Below, one piece after another: positions 54,717 through 64,000 of a stretch of DNA of 64,000 nt. Source of the stretch: Uloborus plumipes. Taxonomy: Eukaryota > Arthropoda > Arachnida > Araneae > Uloboridae. Positions within the stretch are counted from its first letter, which is position 1, and each line of letters opens with the position of its first letter. The stretch is from assembly GCA_038373865.1 (NCBI GenBank), contig JAXGGA010002954.1:47442-111441 (forward strand), given 5' to 3'. The position numbers were made by a program, and so were the translations under genes. Below the pieces are notes generated by a model. The model saw nothing but the letters and a program-made list of their open reading frames with translations, was not told the DNA's origin and ran no database searches.

Positions 54717-54915
54717 CGCTCTTCCTTCCAGGCCGAATGAAGTCGGAATTTCCACAACGACACCCAGATCCTCCTCAAAAAGTTGCGTGAGAAGATGACA
54801 CGTTTGACTTTTCTTCACGATGGAACTAGTTATAAAAAAAAGATTTGCTGCATCAGTTTGATTTTTAGCTATCTTTGTACGTACACTAAATTTATTTTTA
54901 TCTGAGATTCTCTTT

Positions 54916-55721
54916 AGGGTCATTCCATAGAAATGCCAACCTCAGCCGAAGGAAAAAAAAAATATACCGAAGTGAAAAAAGTGTCAAAAAATAAATAAAT
55001 AAATAAAAATCATACAACATAAGATGTAAAAAAAAAGTTGAAAAAGCATTGTAATTATCACTGAAATTTGATATAATAAATAGTTTGTAGTGTGTTTACT
55101 GCTTGTTATTCGATGGTTACGTTAGTCACACTCCGTCTCGAGTAAAAGTGACACTTAAGACTAAAAAAAATTAAGATTTAATTAATGTGTTTTATGTTTT
55201 TAAAAGCCAACTTTAAACATTTTTCAAGTATGTCATTCAATTTTTAATACTTGCTTAACTTTGAGAAATTTTTGCCTCACAACATGAGCATTCATTTTCA
55301 GGGTTGCAAAAATGTTACGTTAGTCACACTGCCATTTTGGTTGAAAAATATCTACTGCAAGGGCGGATCCAGCTTCTGGCTAAGGAGGGGGGGTCATTTT
55401 CAGAAAGGGGGGGGGGTCAAAGTGCAATTTTGGGCTAAAATGGGGGGTTTTGACAATTTTTTTGTTATATAAGTATTAAAAATGCAATTTTTTGCTATAT
55501 TTTGTCGGTTAAGGGGGGGGTCATGACCCCCCTCTGGATCCGCGCCTGATCTACTGTCAGTAATTTTGTTTTAAATTCTTAGCAGAAATGATACGTAGAT
55601 ACCATGTACATTGTAAATCCACCAGCATAACTAAAAAATATTTTTTTATTCTTTAAGTTACAAGTAAAAACAGTTACAAAATCAGCTGTGAATGTTACGT
55701 TATTCACTATGGAATGACCCT
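54916..55721. mobile_element. TIR element (AGGGTCATTCCATAG ends)
   Basis: Its left end, AGGGTCATTCCATAGAAATG, and right end, CACTATGGAATGACCCT, are inverted. The word gttacgttagtcacac recurs inside (55118, 55313) and near the right end. The target duplication is unclear. It sits in the USP8 3' flank, 200 bp after the stop. It contains AATAAA repeats near 54989 and the element 55358-55548. Confidence 0.7.
55358..55548. mobile_element. hAT-like MITE, 191 bp, TSD ATCTACTG
   Basis: It starts CAAGGGCGGATCCAGC and ends CTGGATCCGCGCCTG. The exact 8-bp duplication ATCTACTG lies at 55350-55357 and 55549-55556. The interior is G-run rich (ggggggtcat). Confidence 0.9.
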
Positions 55722-55893
55722 TTAGTAGTCCTCTTTTTTATTGTTTGTTTCTGAAATGAATAGTTTTTAAAAATTTGGCCTCTTTACCACACTAAAAATA
55801 TGAAATTTCATTGGAAATAATTAGCTTGAAACTCTGCTTTCAATTGAGTTTTTAAAATCAACACCCGTTAAGTCCATGTTTTATGAAAAATAA

Positions 55894-56600
55894 TCTACTC
55901 ATATTAAAAGCTGAGCATCTATTTATGTCCTGCTTCTTTCTCATGAACGCCAATGAACTGAAAGTCTAACCGGGTACTCATAGATTTGTCATTTTTCGGG
56001 CTTCATTATTTTTAATTTATATAATTATGCGATTTTAGTTGCCGAAGATATCAATTAATAAGTAATCAAATTTAAAGCGATTTGTCCTAAATGATTAAAT
56101 ATGGAATCCATTGTTATAAAACGTGGTTGATATGAAACAGTAATAATAATGATGATGAGAATTTTGAATGAAGGCTTAGCTAAGTCAAACATGAAACTCA
56201 TTAGAAGCATACATAATAAGGGATATGAGTTGTTACTTCAAAAACCTTTATTACCCAAGTAGCACATTTCCTTTTTTTAAAGGTTGTAAAATGGTTATTA
56301 ACGTTGTAACAACTGCTTAAAAACGTTTATAAAACGTTTAAAGGTTATTTGTGCTACCTGGGTAGGGCATCACTGTGCTCTGCGGTTTCACCTGGGTTAA
56401 TACGACGACAATGTATTAAAAAACTATATTAATTACATCTTGCTATGATATGTATATGATAAATATATAGTAAGAAATTACGCCAGGAAAACCCAAAAGT
56501 TAAAGAACCTTTGAAAAAAAATTAGTAAGACGCCCAGTCTTATAAAATTTTCAAGTTTTGTTCAGAGGTAGCCTGTGCAATTTCGGGCCTAATCTGCTAG
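55894..56600 (+). mobile_element. Helitron-like element, 707 bp
   Basis: It starts TCTACTCATATTAAAAGCTG and ends ctaatctgCTAG before T. The first 250 bp match the copies at 8858 and 9946 (cttctttctc, gaacgccaatgaactgaaag). GCCTGTGCAATTTCGGGC is the 3' hairpin. No coding capacity. Confidence 0.8.
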
Positions 56601-56664
56601 TTTTATTTTAAAAAATACATGTTTGAAAACTCCTTTACCAATGGCTTCAAGGCAGTAGATGTCA

Positions 56665-56965
56665 TTCATTTCATTTCATTTCACACTCCAGGGTCCCCCG
56701 TACCTACCACAGCTTCGTGGTTTAACCGGGATAGGGCCCTGAAGAGCGCTCTGTTCTTAATTTTGAACCAGAACCTAGAGTCGAGCAAACCCTAGGCCCA
56801 GCACCCCCAGAGGTATCGTTCCACTTGGAGGACTTTGCGGCCACGACATTTTTAATGCCTCCCAGCCACCATTAATCAAGACGGGGGATCTTTGATCGGC
56901 TGGGATCGAACCCGGGTCCCTCCGGACACGAGTTTGATGCCTTACCGATCAGGCCACCACGGCCC
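56665..56965 (-). mobile_element. tRNA-derived SINE, full length, 14-bp TSD
   Basis: Reversed copy of the SINE at 47524-47815: gggccgtggtggcctgatcg at its right end is the tRNA-like head, the B-box region reads ggttcgatccc, and the left end is a (GAAAT)n tail. GGCAGTAGATGTCA is duplicated at 56651-56664 and 56966-56979. Confidence 0.93.
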
Positions 56966-57052
56966 GGCAGTAGATGTCAACAAGAAGTGAACATAAAGTA
57001 AGGGTTTTACGTCAAATCCTTTTTAGATCCAGTTTTGCCTTCGGAACTGATA

Positions 57053-57698
57053 GTCCAAGAGCTTGCAGCGCCAAAAAAGCGACACTTTTAGGACGTCTGG
57101 CTCTTTAATATATCTTTTCCTGTGCTCTTCCGAGTAGCATGCGGGGTGTCTGGCAGCAGAGAGTGGTTGCTTTTTTTACTGCGCATCACACTTGTACTGG
57201 AAAAAACAATGGAAAACAGTCGTTTTGGGGCGATCATTCATGAAAAAAAAGTTTTTGACCTCACCCTTTCCGATTTTGACAAAAATGGGTGTGAAGGACG
57301 CCTATGACAAGATAAGTCATCCTGCCAAGTTTTAGTTTAATACTTCAAACATTGTACAAAATAGAGAGCTGTTTAAAAACGGAAAAAAAAAGTTTTTATG
57401 TGCAACTTCTTTTCTACTTATAGTAGAATAAAAATTCAAAAACCATTGTGAAAGCGAGAAATATAGCTTTCCATCTATATGTTACATGACATACTTACGA
57501 CGGGTTTAAGTTTATAACTGCCCCAAAATGGTTTAAAAATCTCCATCTTTAGTAACAAAACTCTGATGCGCAGTAAAAAACGCATCCACTCTCGGCTGCC
57601 AGACACCCCACATGCTGCTCAGAAAAGCACGGAGAAAGATATATTAAAGAGCCAGACGTCTTAAAATGGTCACTCGAAAACGTTAATAGCTCTTAGAC
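57053..57698. mobile_element. MITE-A copy, complete
   Basis: It starts GTCCAAGAGCTTGCAGCG after TA (57051-57052) and ends GTTAATAGCTCTTAGAC before TA (57699-57700). Both terminal repeats are full (gacgtctggctctttaata, attaaagagccagacgtc). At 646 bp it is the cleanest copy of the family here. Confidence 0.9.
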
Positions 57699-57902
57699 TA
57701 TAAGGATTTTGAGAATTGGATTTGACGGGTTTTGATGCTAAACGACTCAATTATTTGCATAAATTATTATGTTTTAATCAAAGCCATTACAGTCACCTTT
57801 GAGCCAGTCTGTGTAGCTTTGTCCCTCTTCTATTTCTTGATTTTAAGTCCCAGTGATTCCGTCTTCTGTAGTTCATTCACAGATAAACGATAGCAGAATT
57901 AA

Positions 57903-58420
57903 CCCATTTATGCCCAAGTTTTTTTTAGCAATTTTTTTCAATTTTTATCTGCTTGAAACTCTTACTTGAAATGGTTTGCATACATTTTAGGCTTAAAATA
58001 GTTCGCTGTTGCCATAGTTATTAAGTTATTCAACGTCCCGTTTATGGGATATTTTGCAGATAGGTGAGCAAAATACGACCTTACTTGACTTTACTTTTGC
58101 AAAGTAGCATTACAGAGGGCATCTGTGATCAATTTTAAGCAAATCATTTTAAAATAGTTGAGTTTTATAAAAAATAAGTTCGCAAAAATAAACTTACTTT
58201 CTGTGGCTACCCATGCTGGATCGTTGCTTGACCGATTTGTCTGAAAATAGCTGTCAATAAATAAACCCTGATATCCAACTAGTGGCTCTATCTGGTTTCT
58301 CAAGAAGAAGGACTATTTAACTTGTGAAAAACAGCTTTAGCAAAATGATATATCCAATACAGGTTTTTGTATGCGGTAACTAACAAGCGTCCCGTTTTTA
58401 GGCTACTGGGCATAAATGGG
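57903..58420. mobile_element. piggyBac-type MITE, TTAA duplication
   Basis: It starts CCCATTTATGCCCAAG and ends CTGGGCATAAATGGG, between TTAA at 57899-57902 and 58421-58424. Subterminal cgtcccgttt occurs twice. No coding. Confidence 0.88.
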
Positions 58421-58916
58421 TTAAACGAAGACTGTTACTGTGTTGGACGCCAAAAATTGCCATTTTCATAAATTATTCACTGTATTGGACGATTCTGTTC
58501 ATAAACATTTTGCCTAACCAATTGGCGTTGTTTCCAACACTGCAGCGCCAAGCAGACAACGATCAGTTCGCTCTAAATTCCCTATAACGAAGTCATCACG
58601 CAAGAATTCTGCTGTTGATGATTTTGAAATATAACATGCTTTAAAAAATATGCAGTAGCGATGAGTTACGTGGCCTGGTTCCCTGAGTGACGTGATTTTA
58701 TTTTTTTATGAACCCGTGTCAAAAGCTACAGTTGTGTTCGAGAAACTGCTCAGCTCTCCGGATGTGTATATGCCTTTAATTATTTTAACATTTTTTCTAA
58801 GAGCGATGCTATTGGTGGTCGAAAGAAACATTTGAAGAAATTGTTACAAAACAGCTCTTGAAATTTGAGGCATTCAAAGGGCGAAAAAGCAATTATGTTT
58901 CAAAAATTTTTTTTTG
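58421..58916. other. 3' flank segment; nothing recognised
   Basis: No gene or element ends recognised. Confidence 0.5.
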
Positions 58917-59316
58917 CATGAGCGTAGCCAAAGGGGGGCAGGGGGTAATGGCACTCCCCCCCCCCTTGATTAGAGCCAGGTTCACTTCAATGGGAAGCCA
59001 TTCTGACCTCCCAACTTTTTTCTCATGAGCAAATTTAGTTTTCTTTTGATACTTTTTCTGATTAAATGTTGGAACACATATGCTTTAAAACTTCAAAAAC
59101 AATTGAATACAGTAAAAAGTATTTGTAACAAGAATCCAATGTGTTAAAATAAAGCCTGACGATTTAACGAGAAAGGGATTAGTTTTGCACGGAGTCGAAT
59201 GACTCTGAACGGCGCTTTTCTTTTGGTCGGGAGAAAATTGACTTTTAGGAGGTCACGGTGACCTCCCATTGTGGGTGCTCCAGCTTGCCCTGACGCGAGT
59301 CCTGGCTACGCCCATG
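58917..59316 (-). mobile_element. MITE-C copy, reversed
   Basis: It starts CATGAGCGTAGCCAAAGGGG and ends AGTCCTGGCTACGCCCATG. The IR3 palindrome AGGTCACGGTGACCT is at 59250-59264. It has caatgtgttaaaataaagcc in common with the copies at 18727 and 28936. Confidence 0.75.
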
Positions 59317-59790
59317 TTCATGTGTCATTTTCCGAAATACGTCTTAGTTGCCGATATTTAAATTGATTTTTTAGAAGCAGATTTTTCTCTTTTTTGTTTG
59401 GCCTGTCTCGTATTTTAAAATGAGAGTCTTGTCCGTTGTTCAAATTCCTATTGAGAGAAAAAACTTTGATTCCACTGTTTGTAAATTGTTGTACATAATG
59501 ATGAAATATGTGAATATATTGTAGAGACGGATGTGGAACAATAATTTTATAGCCGTGTAAATAGGTTATGTCATTATTTAATATTTTATAAAGCTCTGAT
59601 TATCCTTATTTTATATATATATACATATATTTGCCTCTTCATATATAATATATTGCGTATTTTTCATAGATTTTTTTCCTTGCACCAGAGAGAATATAAT
59701 GATCTGTTACATATGTAGATATTACTTTTTTGTTGAGAAATAAAAATTTAACTATCAGTTGCAATGGTGTTATTTCAACTTTATTTTCTG
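59317..59790 (+). terminator. Possible distal USP8 3'-UTR end: AATAAA at 59739 with GU-rich tail
   Basis: This stretch is free of recognised repeats. AATAAA (59739-59744) is followed within 20-40 bp by cagttgcaatggtgttat, a T/G-rich tract expected downstream of a cleavage site. If it belongs to USP8 the 3' UTR would be about 5 kb and include repeats. AATAAA runs near 54989 are an alternative. This is inference only. Confidence 0.25.
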
Positions 59791-59945
59791 GATGAGATCA
59801 CTGTATATTCTTTAATTTACTGTATTTTCCTATTTCTAATCCACAGAACCTAAAGTCAAACAAAAGAAAAAAAAAATATTCGTTTTATCCGCAGATAATA
59901 AAACGGCAAAAAACGAAGTTGATTTTGATGGGACATACAATCGTA

Positions 59946-60215
59946 AGGACGCTCCGGAAACCCGAAGGAGTTCCTCGAGGAAATCCCCCACGCGTGTATG
60001 GTGAATCCTGTTAAGATATTCCTGCGGATCTCCAGACACCTCTCTAGAGGTTTTCCTCCAGGAATTCCTCTGAGGTTTTCCTCAAGGCCGATCGTACTGT
60101 ATGGATGGGCAGGAGGCTTCCCTCCAGAGACTATAGTCTTCGTATATTCGCGTAGTGTCTTGTCACTTGAGGAAATCCTTAAGGCCGGCCTTCAGATTTT
60201 CCAAAGCATGGGGGG
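59946..60215. mobile_element. MITE-E copy
   Basis: It starts CTCCGGAAACCCGAAGGAGT and continues ttcctcgaggaaatccccca, gagatattcctgcg-like and gaggttttcctcaaggcc. The end, cttcagattttccaaagcat, is diverged. It aligns with 11904-12060 and 36635-36847. Confidence 0.75.
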
Positions 60216-60237
60216 GGGGGAGCTGTACCGACTAAAT

Positions 60238-60830
60238 CAGGGGTTCCCAAAGTGGTCCCCCATATAAATGAAAGAAAATTAGGGGTCCACAAGCAAGAAT
60301 CATTAGCAGTAAATCTGAGCAACAGCCTGCATCAATTGTTGCAGTTTGTAACAAATTCAGTAAACAAAATTCCTAATAATACTTAACACTGCACATTATT
60401 TGCGCAGTTGTATGAAGAAAATGATGAGAACTTGATTAAATTGCTTTTTCAATTTGAAGTATGCATGTACACTTCAAAGTGCGCTGGATGTTAAAAAGAT
60501 CATGCTTAACAAGGTTTTTATTATTATTTTAAAAAAATTTTAGCACTGATGTCTTAGTGGATTATCAATATTTTTGATGACAATGAAAAATCGATATTTT
60601 ACAGGAAGAGTTGATTAGAATGAGCTCTAATGAAGAACTTAAGATAGAGTTTTGGAAAGGGTGTCAATTTTTCTGTCTCCAGAAAGACATATCTATAACT
60701 GATCCTACCTTTGGAATATCACAAGAAAATTGCTTTAATCACCTGCATTCATCAGTCCCCTTCAACCACGCAATCACGTTAAGTAAGTCAATCACCGAGA
60801 GTGATTGATTAACTTGTAATGTGTTCTTAT
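60238..60830 (+). pseudogene. hAT (Charlie-like) element fragment with transposase C-terminal piece
   Basis: CAGGGGTTCCCAAAGTGGTC at 60238 is a hAT end related to 31418. Further on, 60604-60665 reads EELIRMSSNEELKIEFWKGC, resembling the EELIDLQxDSxLKxxF motif in the C-terminal region of ZBED5/Charlie-type transposases. The rest is decayed and no right end is visible. Confidence 0.5.
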
Positions 60831-61895
60831 TAAGTCTTTTTAGCCATTAATAATGCCCCTGATATAAAGAATCGAAATAAAATTGCACCACTCAACACAC
60901 TCTTTTAATTCGCATACGGGTCATTCAAAACATAATATTATGCACAAAATATTTTTTTTAAATCGAACCTTCAGAGATATTCAAGATCAAAGGTCAATTT
61001 GAATGACCTTCACAACATTTTTGTGTGTGTGTGTGTGTGTGTTATGTAATATATCAATTTTCTCAAGCTTATTTCAAGACCTTTAAAACGACATCCAGTT
61101 TTTGTTTGTAGTGCAATTAGAAAAAAGTTACATACATTCAAAACGTTTCCCATCTACCTAAATTTGATTTTTTGGGATGACCCCCAATCAAAAAATATTT
61201 GTCTTAAAAATCTAAAAACTTGGATTTTTACTTATAATCCCAAATGCAATCACTGTTCAAAATATTGGAAAAATCGGAAGGGGTCACTTTGAAAACCCCA
61301 CTCTTTTGATCGATTTGATATGGAATGACTCAACGAACCCTTAAGCAATCTCTCGATGACGTCACAAAATCCTTCAAACGTCATAACCCGGTTAATTTTT
61401 CTCGCAGAAGAGTGATTTTTTTTTCTTGTTTTAAATGATACAGTGTCAGGAATATTTTAATAAATATGATTGATACGACTGGGGAGCTGTATAAAAATTT
61501 TAATTTCGTAACTCTTACAGTTTTTTATTTTTTTTTTTGAAAAAAATTTCATTGACCCAAATTCTTTTTAATTTAGAGATTTTTTCCTAAATGAACTTTG
61601 TGCTTATCTCTAACGGATTAGAAATTAGCTATTGATCCACGATTGGAGTGGACACCTTTATAAAATACGAGCTTAGATGAGATTTCCGGTGACTGGTTTG
61701 GGCAATATATTATAACATATGACTGCCTTTACCTCATTTTTGAATTAGAGTGGAGTTAAGTTGTGTAAGAGGCAAATTAAAGCAATATCTTTCAAATAAT
61801 AAGGTCTACCCTGACATCATTTATGAAATTAGAGTGGACACAGTGGTGTAGCTAGGCGTTAGTTTCGGGGAGAAGGCAACCCCTATTTTTCTCAC

Positions 61896-61900
<5 letters not shown>
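60831..61900. other. 3' flank segment without a gene
   Basis: It contains a (GT)n run at 61022-61042 and the word atggaatgactcaacg, recalling the 54916 element. No gene recognised. Confidence 0.5.

Positions 61901-61901
<1 letters not shown>

Positions 61902-61951
<50 letters not shown>
61902..61951. repeat. Poly-T tract of about 50 bp
   Basis: An uninterrupted T run directly before the Tc1-like element. It may be the tail of a reversed retroposed copy or simply slippage-prone sequence; the length may be unreliable in the assembly. Confidence 0.9.
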
Positions 61952-61954
<3 letters not shown>

Positions 61955-63438
61955 CACAGTCCAGTCACATTAATGTGACCACCTGTCAGCCAGAAAAACC
62001 ACTTTTCGCAGAGCGGACTGCTGCGAAACATCCAGGAAGAGCCCTGAAGGTGTTCACTGGTAAGTTGAGCCATGCCGACTCTAAGGCCCCTATATAGACG
62101 AGCCGGCTCATCAAGATTAAGTTTCACCACTTTGGATCCAGCTCATGTTTGTGTTTGAGTGGTTGTCTTTTCTGGCCAGTAATCGCATTTTGATAATTTT
62201 TCACCGTAAGCAATTATTAGCGGCACGTGGATTCGGCAAAGCTTAGCAATGTGCCAAAACTTTTTTCTGGTAATTCTACTCCGCAACAATGAAAATTTGA
62301 AAGTAAAAGTTAAGGAATTGGATCCAAAATATTGAAACTTAATCTTGATGCGTCGGCCTGTTTATATAGCGGCTCTAGCCGACTTCAATGCCGTGGCTAG
62401 ATTACGTGGGTGAGGATTCATGGCGTGAATAACCTGATAGTGATGATCCCACGTATTCTCGATTGGGTTTGAATCAGGAGAGCTTGCGGGCCAAGGAGAA
62501 GGGTAAATTCATCCTGGTGCTCTTCGAGACACTAGCAGCAGTTTAGCACTTCGCATTGTCCTGCTGCTAGAGATGGCATTATCATGAGGAAAAATAATGC
62601 GCATATACGGGTGGACATGGTTTGCAAGGACAGATGCGTACTTGTATTAATTCATCGTGCCTTCCACAATGATAAGTGAACCCAGAAAATGCCAGGAAAA
62701 CATTCACCAAACCATAATGCTCCAGCTTGGAGCGTTCCGGCAATGCTTGCAGGGTGTTTGATTTCAGAGGTTTCATGCCTTATACGCCAATGCCCATCTG
62801 TCCGATGGATCATGAAAAGTGATTTGTATGAAAATGTTACCTGTTGCCACTGAATGGACGTCCAGTTGCGGTACTGGCGAGCAAATTCCAGCCATCGTCT
62901 TCGATGGATAGTAGTCAGCATGGGTGCATAAACCAGGCTTCTGCTTCGAGGGCAAAGACGCAACAACCTTCCCTAAACAGTATGGGAGACAATGTTGGTA
63001 GCTCCTTGATTCATCTTGGGGGTCAGTTGCTCAACGATAGCCCGTTTAGTAACCTGAACGCATCTCCGCAGCCGTCGTTAGCCTCTGCCATCTGTGGCTC
63101 ATGGTGCACCACATTTTCCATGTCACTGATTTTCGACAGTCCCATTTTGCCATGCACGGTACACTTTTACCACGACGGCAAGCGAAGAGTTCAAAAACTC
63201 AGCCATTTCGGAAATGCTTCCACACCCTTCGCTCAAAAGCCAATGGTCATCTCCTTTTGGACGTCGGATAAATCGCTTCGTTTTTGCATTACGCCAACGA
63301 AAAAAAATGTTTTCCAAAGTCCTCACTTCCTTTATATACCCTCAAATGCACTGTGCTACCAAAAGTGCCTTTTGTGATGAGTTATTTAACGTCGACGTCG
63401 AAAGTACGCGGTGGTCACATTAGTGTGACTGGACTGTG
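61955..63438 (-). mobile_element. Tc1-like element, decayed
   Basis: It starts CACAGTCCAGTCACATTAAT and ends TAGTGTGACTGGACTGTG, about 27-bp inverted ends continuing as gtgaccacc / ggtggtcac. TA precedes it at the left; the right flank is TC, so one copy of the duplication has mutated. It carries a transposase pseudogene on the minus strand. Confidence 0.88.
62500..63330 (-). pseudogene. Tc1-like transposase, multiple frameshifts
   Basis: Minus-strand pieces: LSEGCGSISEMAEFLNSSLA (N-terminal HTH, about 63250-63180), then RRRWLEFARQYRNWTSIQWQ and VTFSYKSLF near 62890-62830, and RTDGHWRIRHETSEIKHPAS with FGECFPGIFWVHLSL to about 62670. Tc1 family members have VxFSDES with the first catalytic Asp; here the two key residues read YK. 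Frames change several times. Dead copy. Confidence 0.85.
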
Positions 63439-64000
63439 TCCCTACAAGCAAAATTTCTTGCATCAGCCTTGACAGATCTTGATAATGTACTGATGGCGTC
63501 AGTATTAAATTTAAATTACTGCATACAGACTGTATAAAGATTAAAAAGTATATATTGCAAAAACAGCACGTGTGCAAGATTATATTCATCTTTCAATGTC
63601 CATACTGATTTCCTCCTGCAATATTAAGACTGCATACATGTTATCAGCGTCAGGATTCAAAAGGAGCAGTTGAGAAACACTGGTTTCATGCTGTTGCCGT
63701 CAGGGTCATTAGCAAACAAAGACCCACCTGGATCTTTGTTGAAAGTTACGCATGCGCGGACTTTTATTCCCAACATTCCTAGTTTCTTGTATCGGGGGTT
63801 TTTTTCTTCGGCGTTATCAAGAACATGAGAGCGATTTAGCTTGCACGTGGTAGGATACGCAGTTTGGCTTCGTTAAAACTCTGTTTGCTTAAGCGTGGAA
63901 TATGATTGTGTTAGAAATTATTTGAATCATTCTTAACTGCTTTTATTTAACAAGTGCTATACACAATAAATATCGCGATCAATGGCAGAAATGGGCAAAA
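63439..64000. other. Right edge of window; nothing recognised
   Basis: No gene, exon with USP8 similarity or element ends found. Sequence near 63700-63800 is somewhat less AT-rich (cgcatgcgcg) but shows no coding signal. Confidence 0.5.

Noticed and set aside
61897..62130. ORFs running through the poly-T tract
   Set aside because: They encode homopolymer Phe or Lys and join unrelated sequence; not genes.
63214..63472. Plus-strand ORFs near the right edge
   Set aside because: They are antisense to the Tc1-like transposase remnant and have no similarity of their own.
1..64000. CRISPR array, bacterial operon or phage features
   Set aside because: Introns, SINEs and Pol II gene structure identify eukaryotic nuclear DNA; no regularly spaced repeat-spacer array is present.

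Overview
This is animal nuclear DNA: GT-AG introns, AT-rich non-coding sequence crowded with transposable elements, and one gene spread over almost the whole window. The repeat content (a tRNA-derived SINE with a GAAAT tail, Helitrons with TC...CTAG ends, ZMYM1-like hAT, DUF4817-type mariner, pogo/Tigger, piggyBac and many MITEs) and the intron sizes suggest an arthropod, most likely a chelicerate such as a spider. The species assignment is inference.

The gene is a ubiquitin-specific protease of the USP8/UBPY type on the + strand. I could assemble 17 consecutive exons from 156 to the stop codon at 54716; every junction is GT-AG and keeps the reading frame. They encode the last 791 residues: rhodanese-like domain (exons 1-2), a linker with two STAM-type SH3-binding motifs, a charged helical region, a 14-3-3 motif (RSHSSP), then the USP catalytic domain with Cys box, QDSHEF, two CxxC zinc-ribbon pairs, His box and Asp box. 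The 5' exons lie upstream of the window. 'Exon 1' here means the first exon in the window; residues are numbered from its first complete codon (157).

Nearly everything else is mobile DNA in introns and the 3' flank. Several insertions are defined exactly by ends and target-site duplications. The most notable is a near-intact hAT element (32605-36454, 8-bp duplication ATAAATAG) whose transposase ORF is split only by a piggyBac-type MITE at TTAA; removing it leaves one open frame. Others are two 632-bp solo LTRs, three SINE copies, tandem and single Helitrons, back-to-back pogo-like MITEs at one TA, two long foldbacks just upstream of the last two exons' acceptors, and a family with ~150-bp inverted ends (called MITE-A) present at least eight times.

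Repeat families named here are local labels: MITE-A (ends GTCCAAGAGCTAGCAAC, TA target), MITE-B (ends near TATACTCTGT), MITE-C (ends CATGGGCGTAGCCA), MITE-D (AAAACCCGGGCTTTTTC) and MITE-E (CTCCGGAAAACCC). MITE-C and MITE-D carry the perfect palindrome AGGTCACNGTGACCT, eight times in the window. Past 54716 the 3' flank holds more repeats, a possible distal poly(A) site near 59739, and a decayed Tc1-like element. I saw no second host gene, free-standing tRNA/rRNA gene or CRISPR array.
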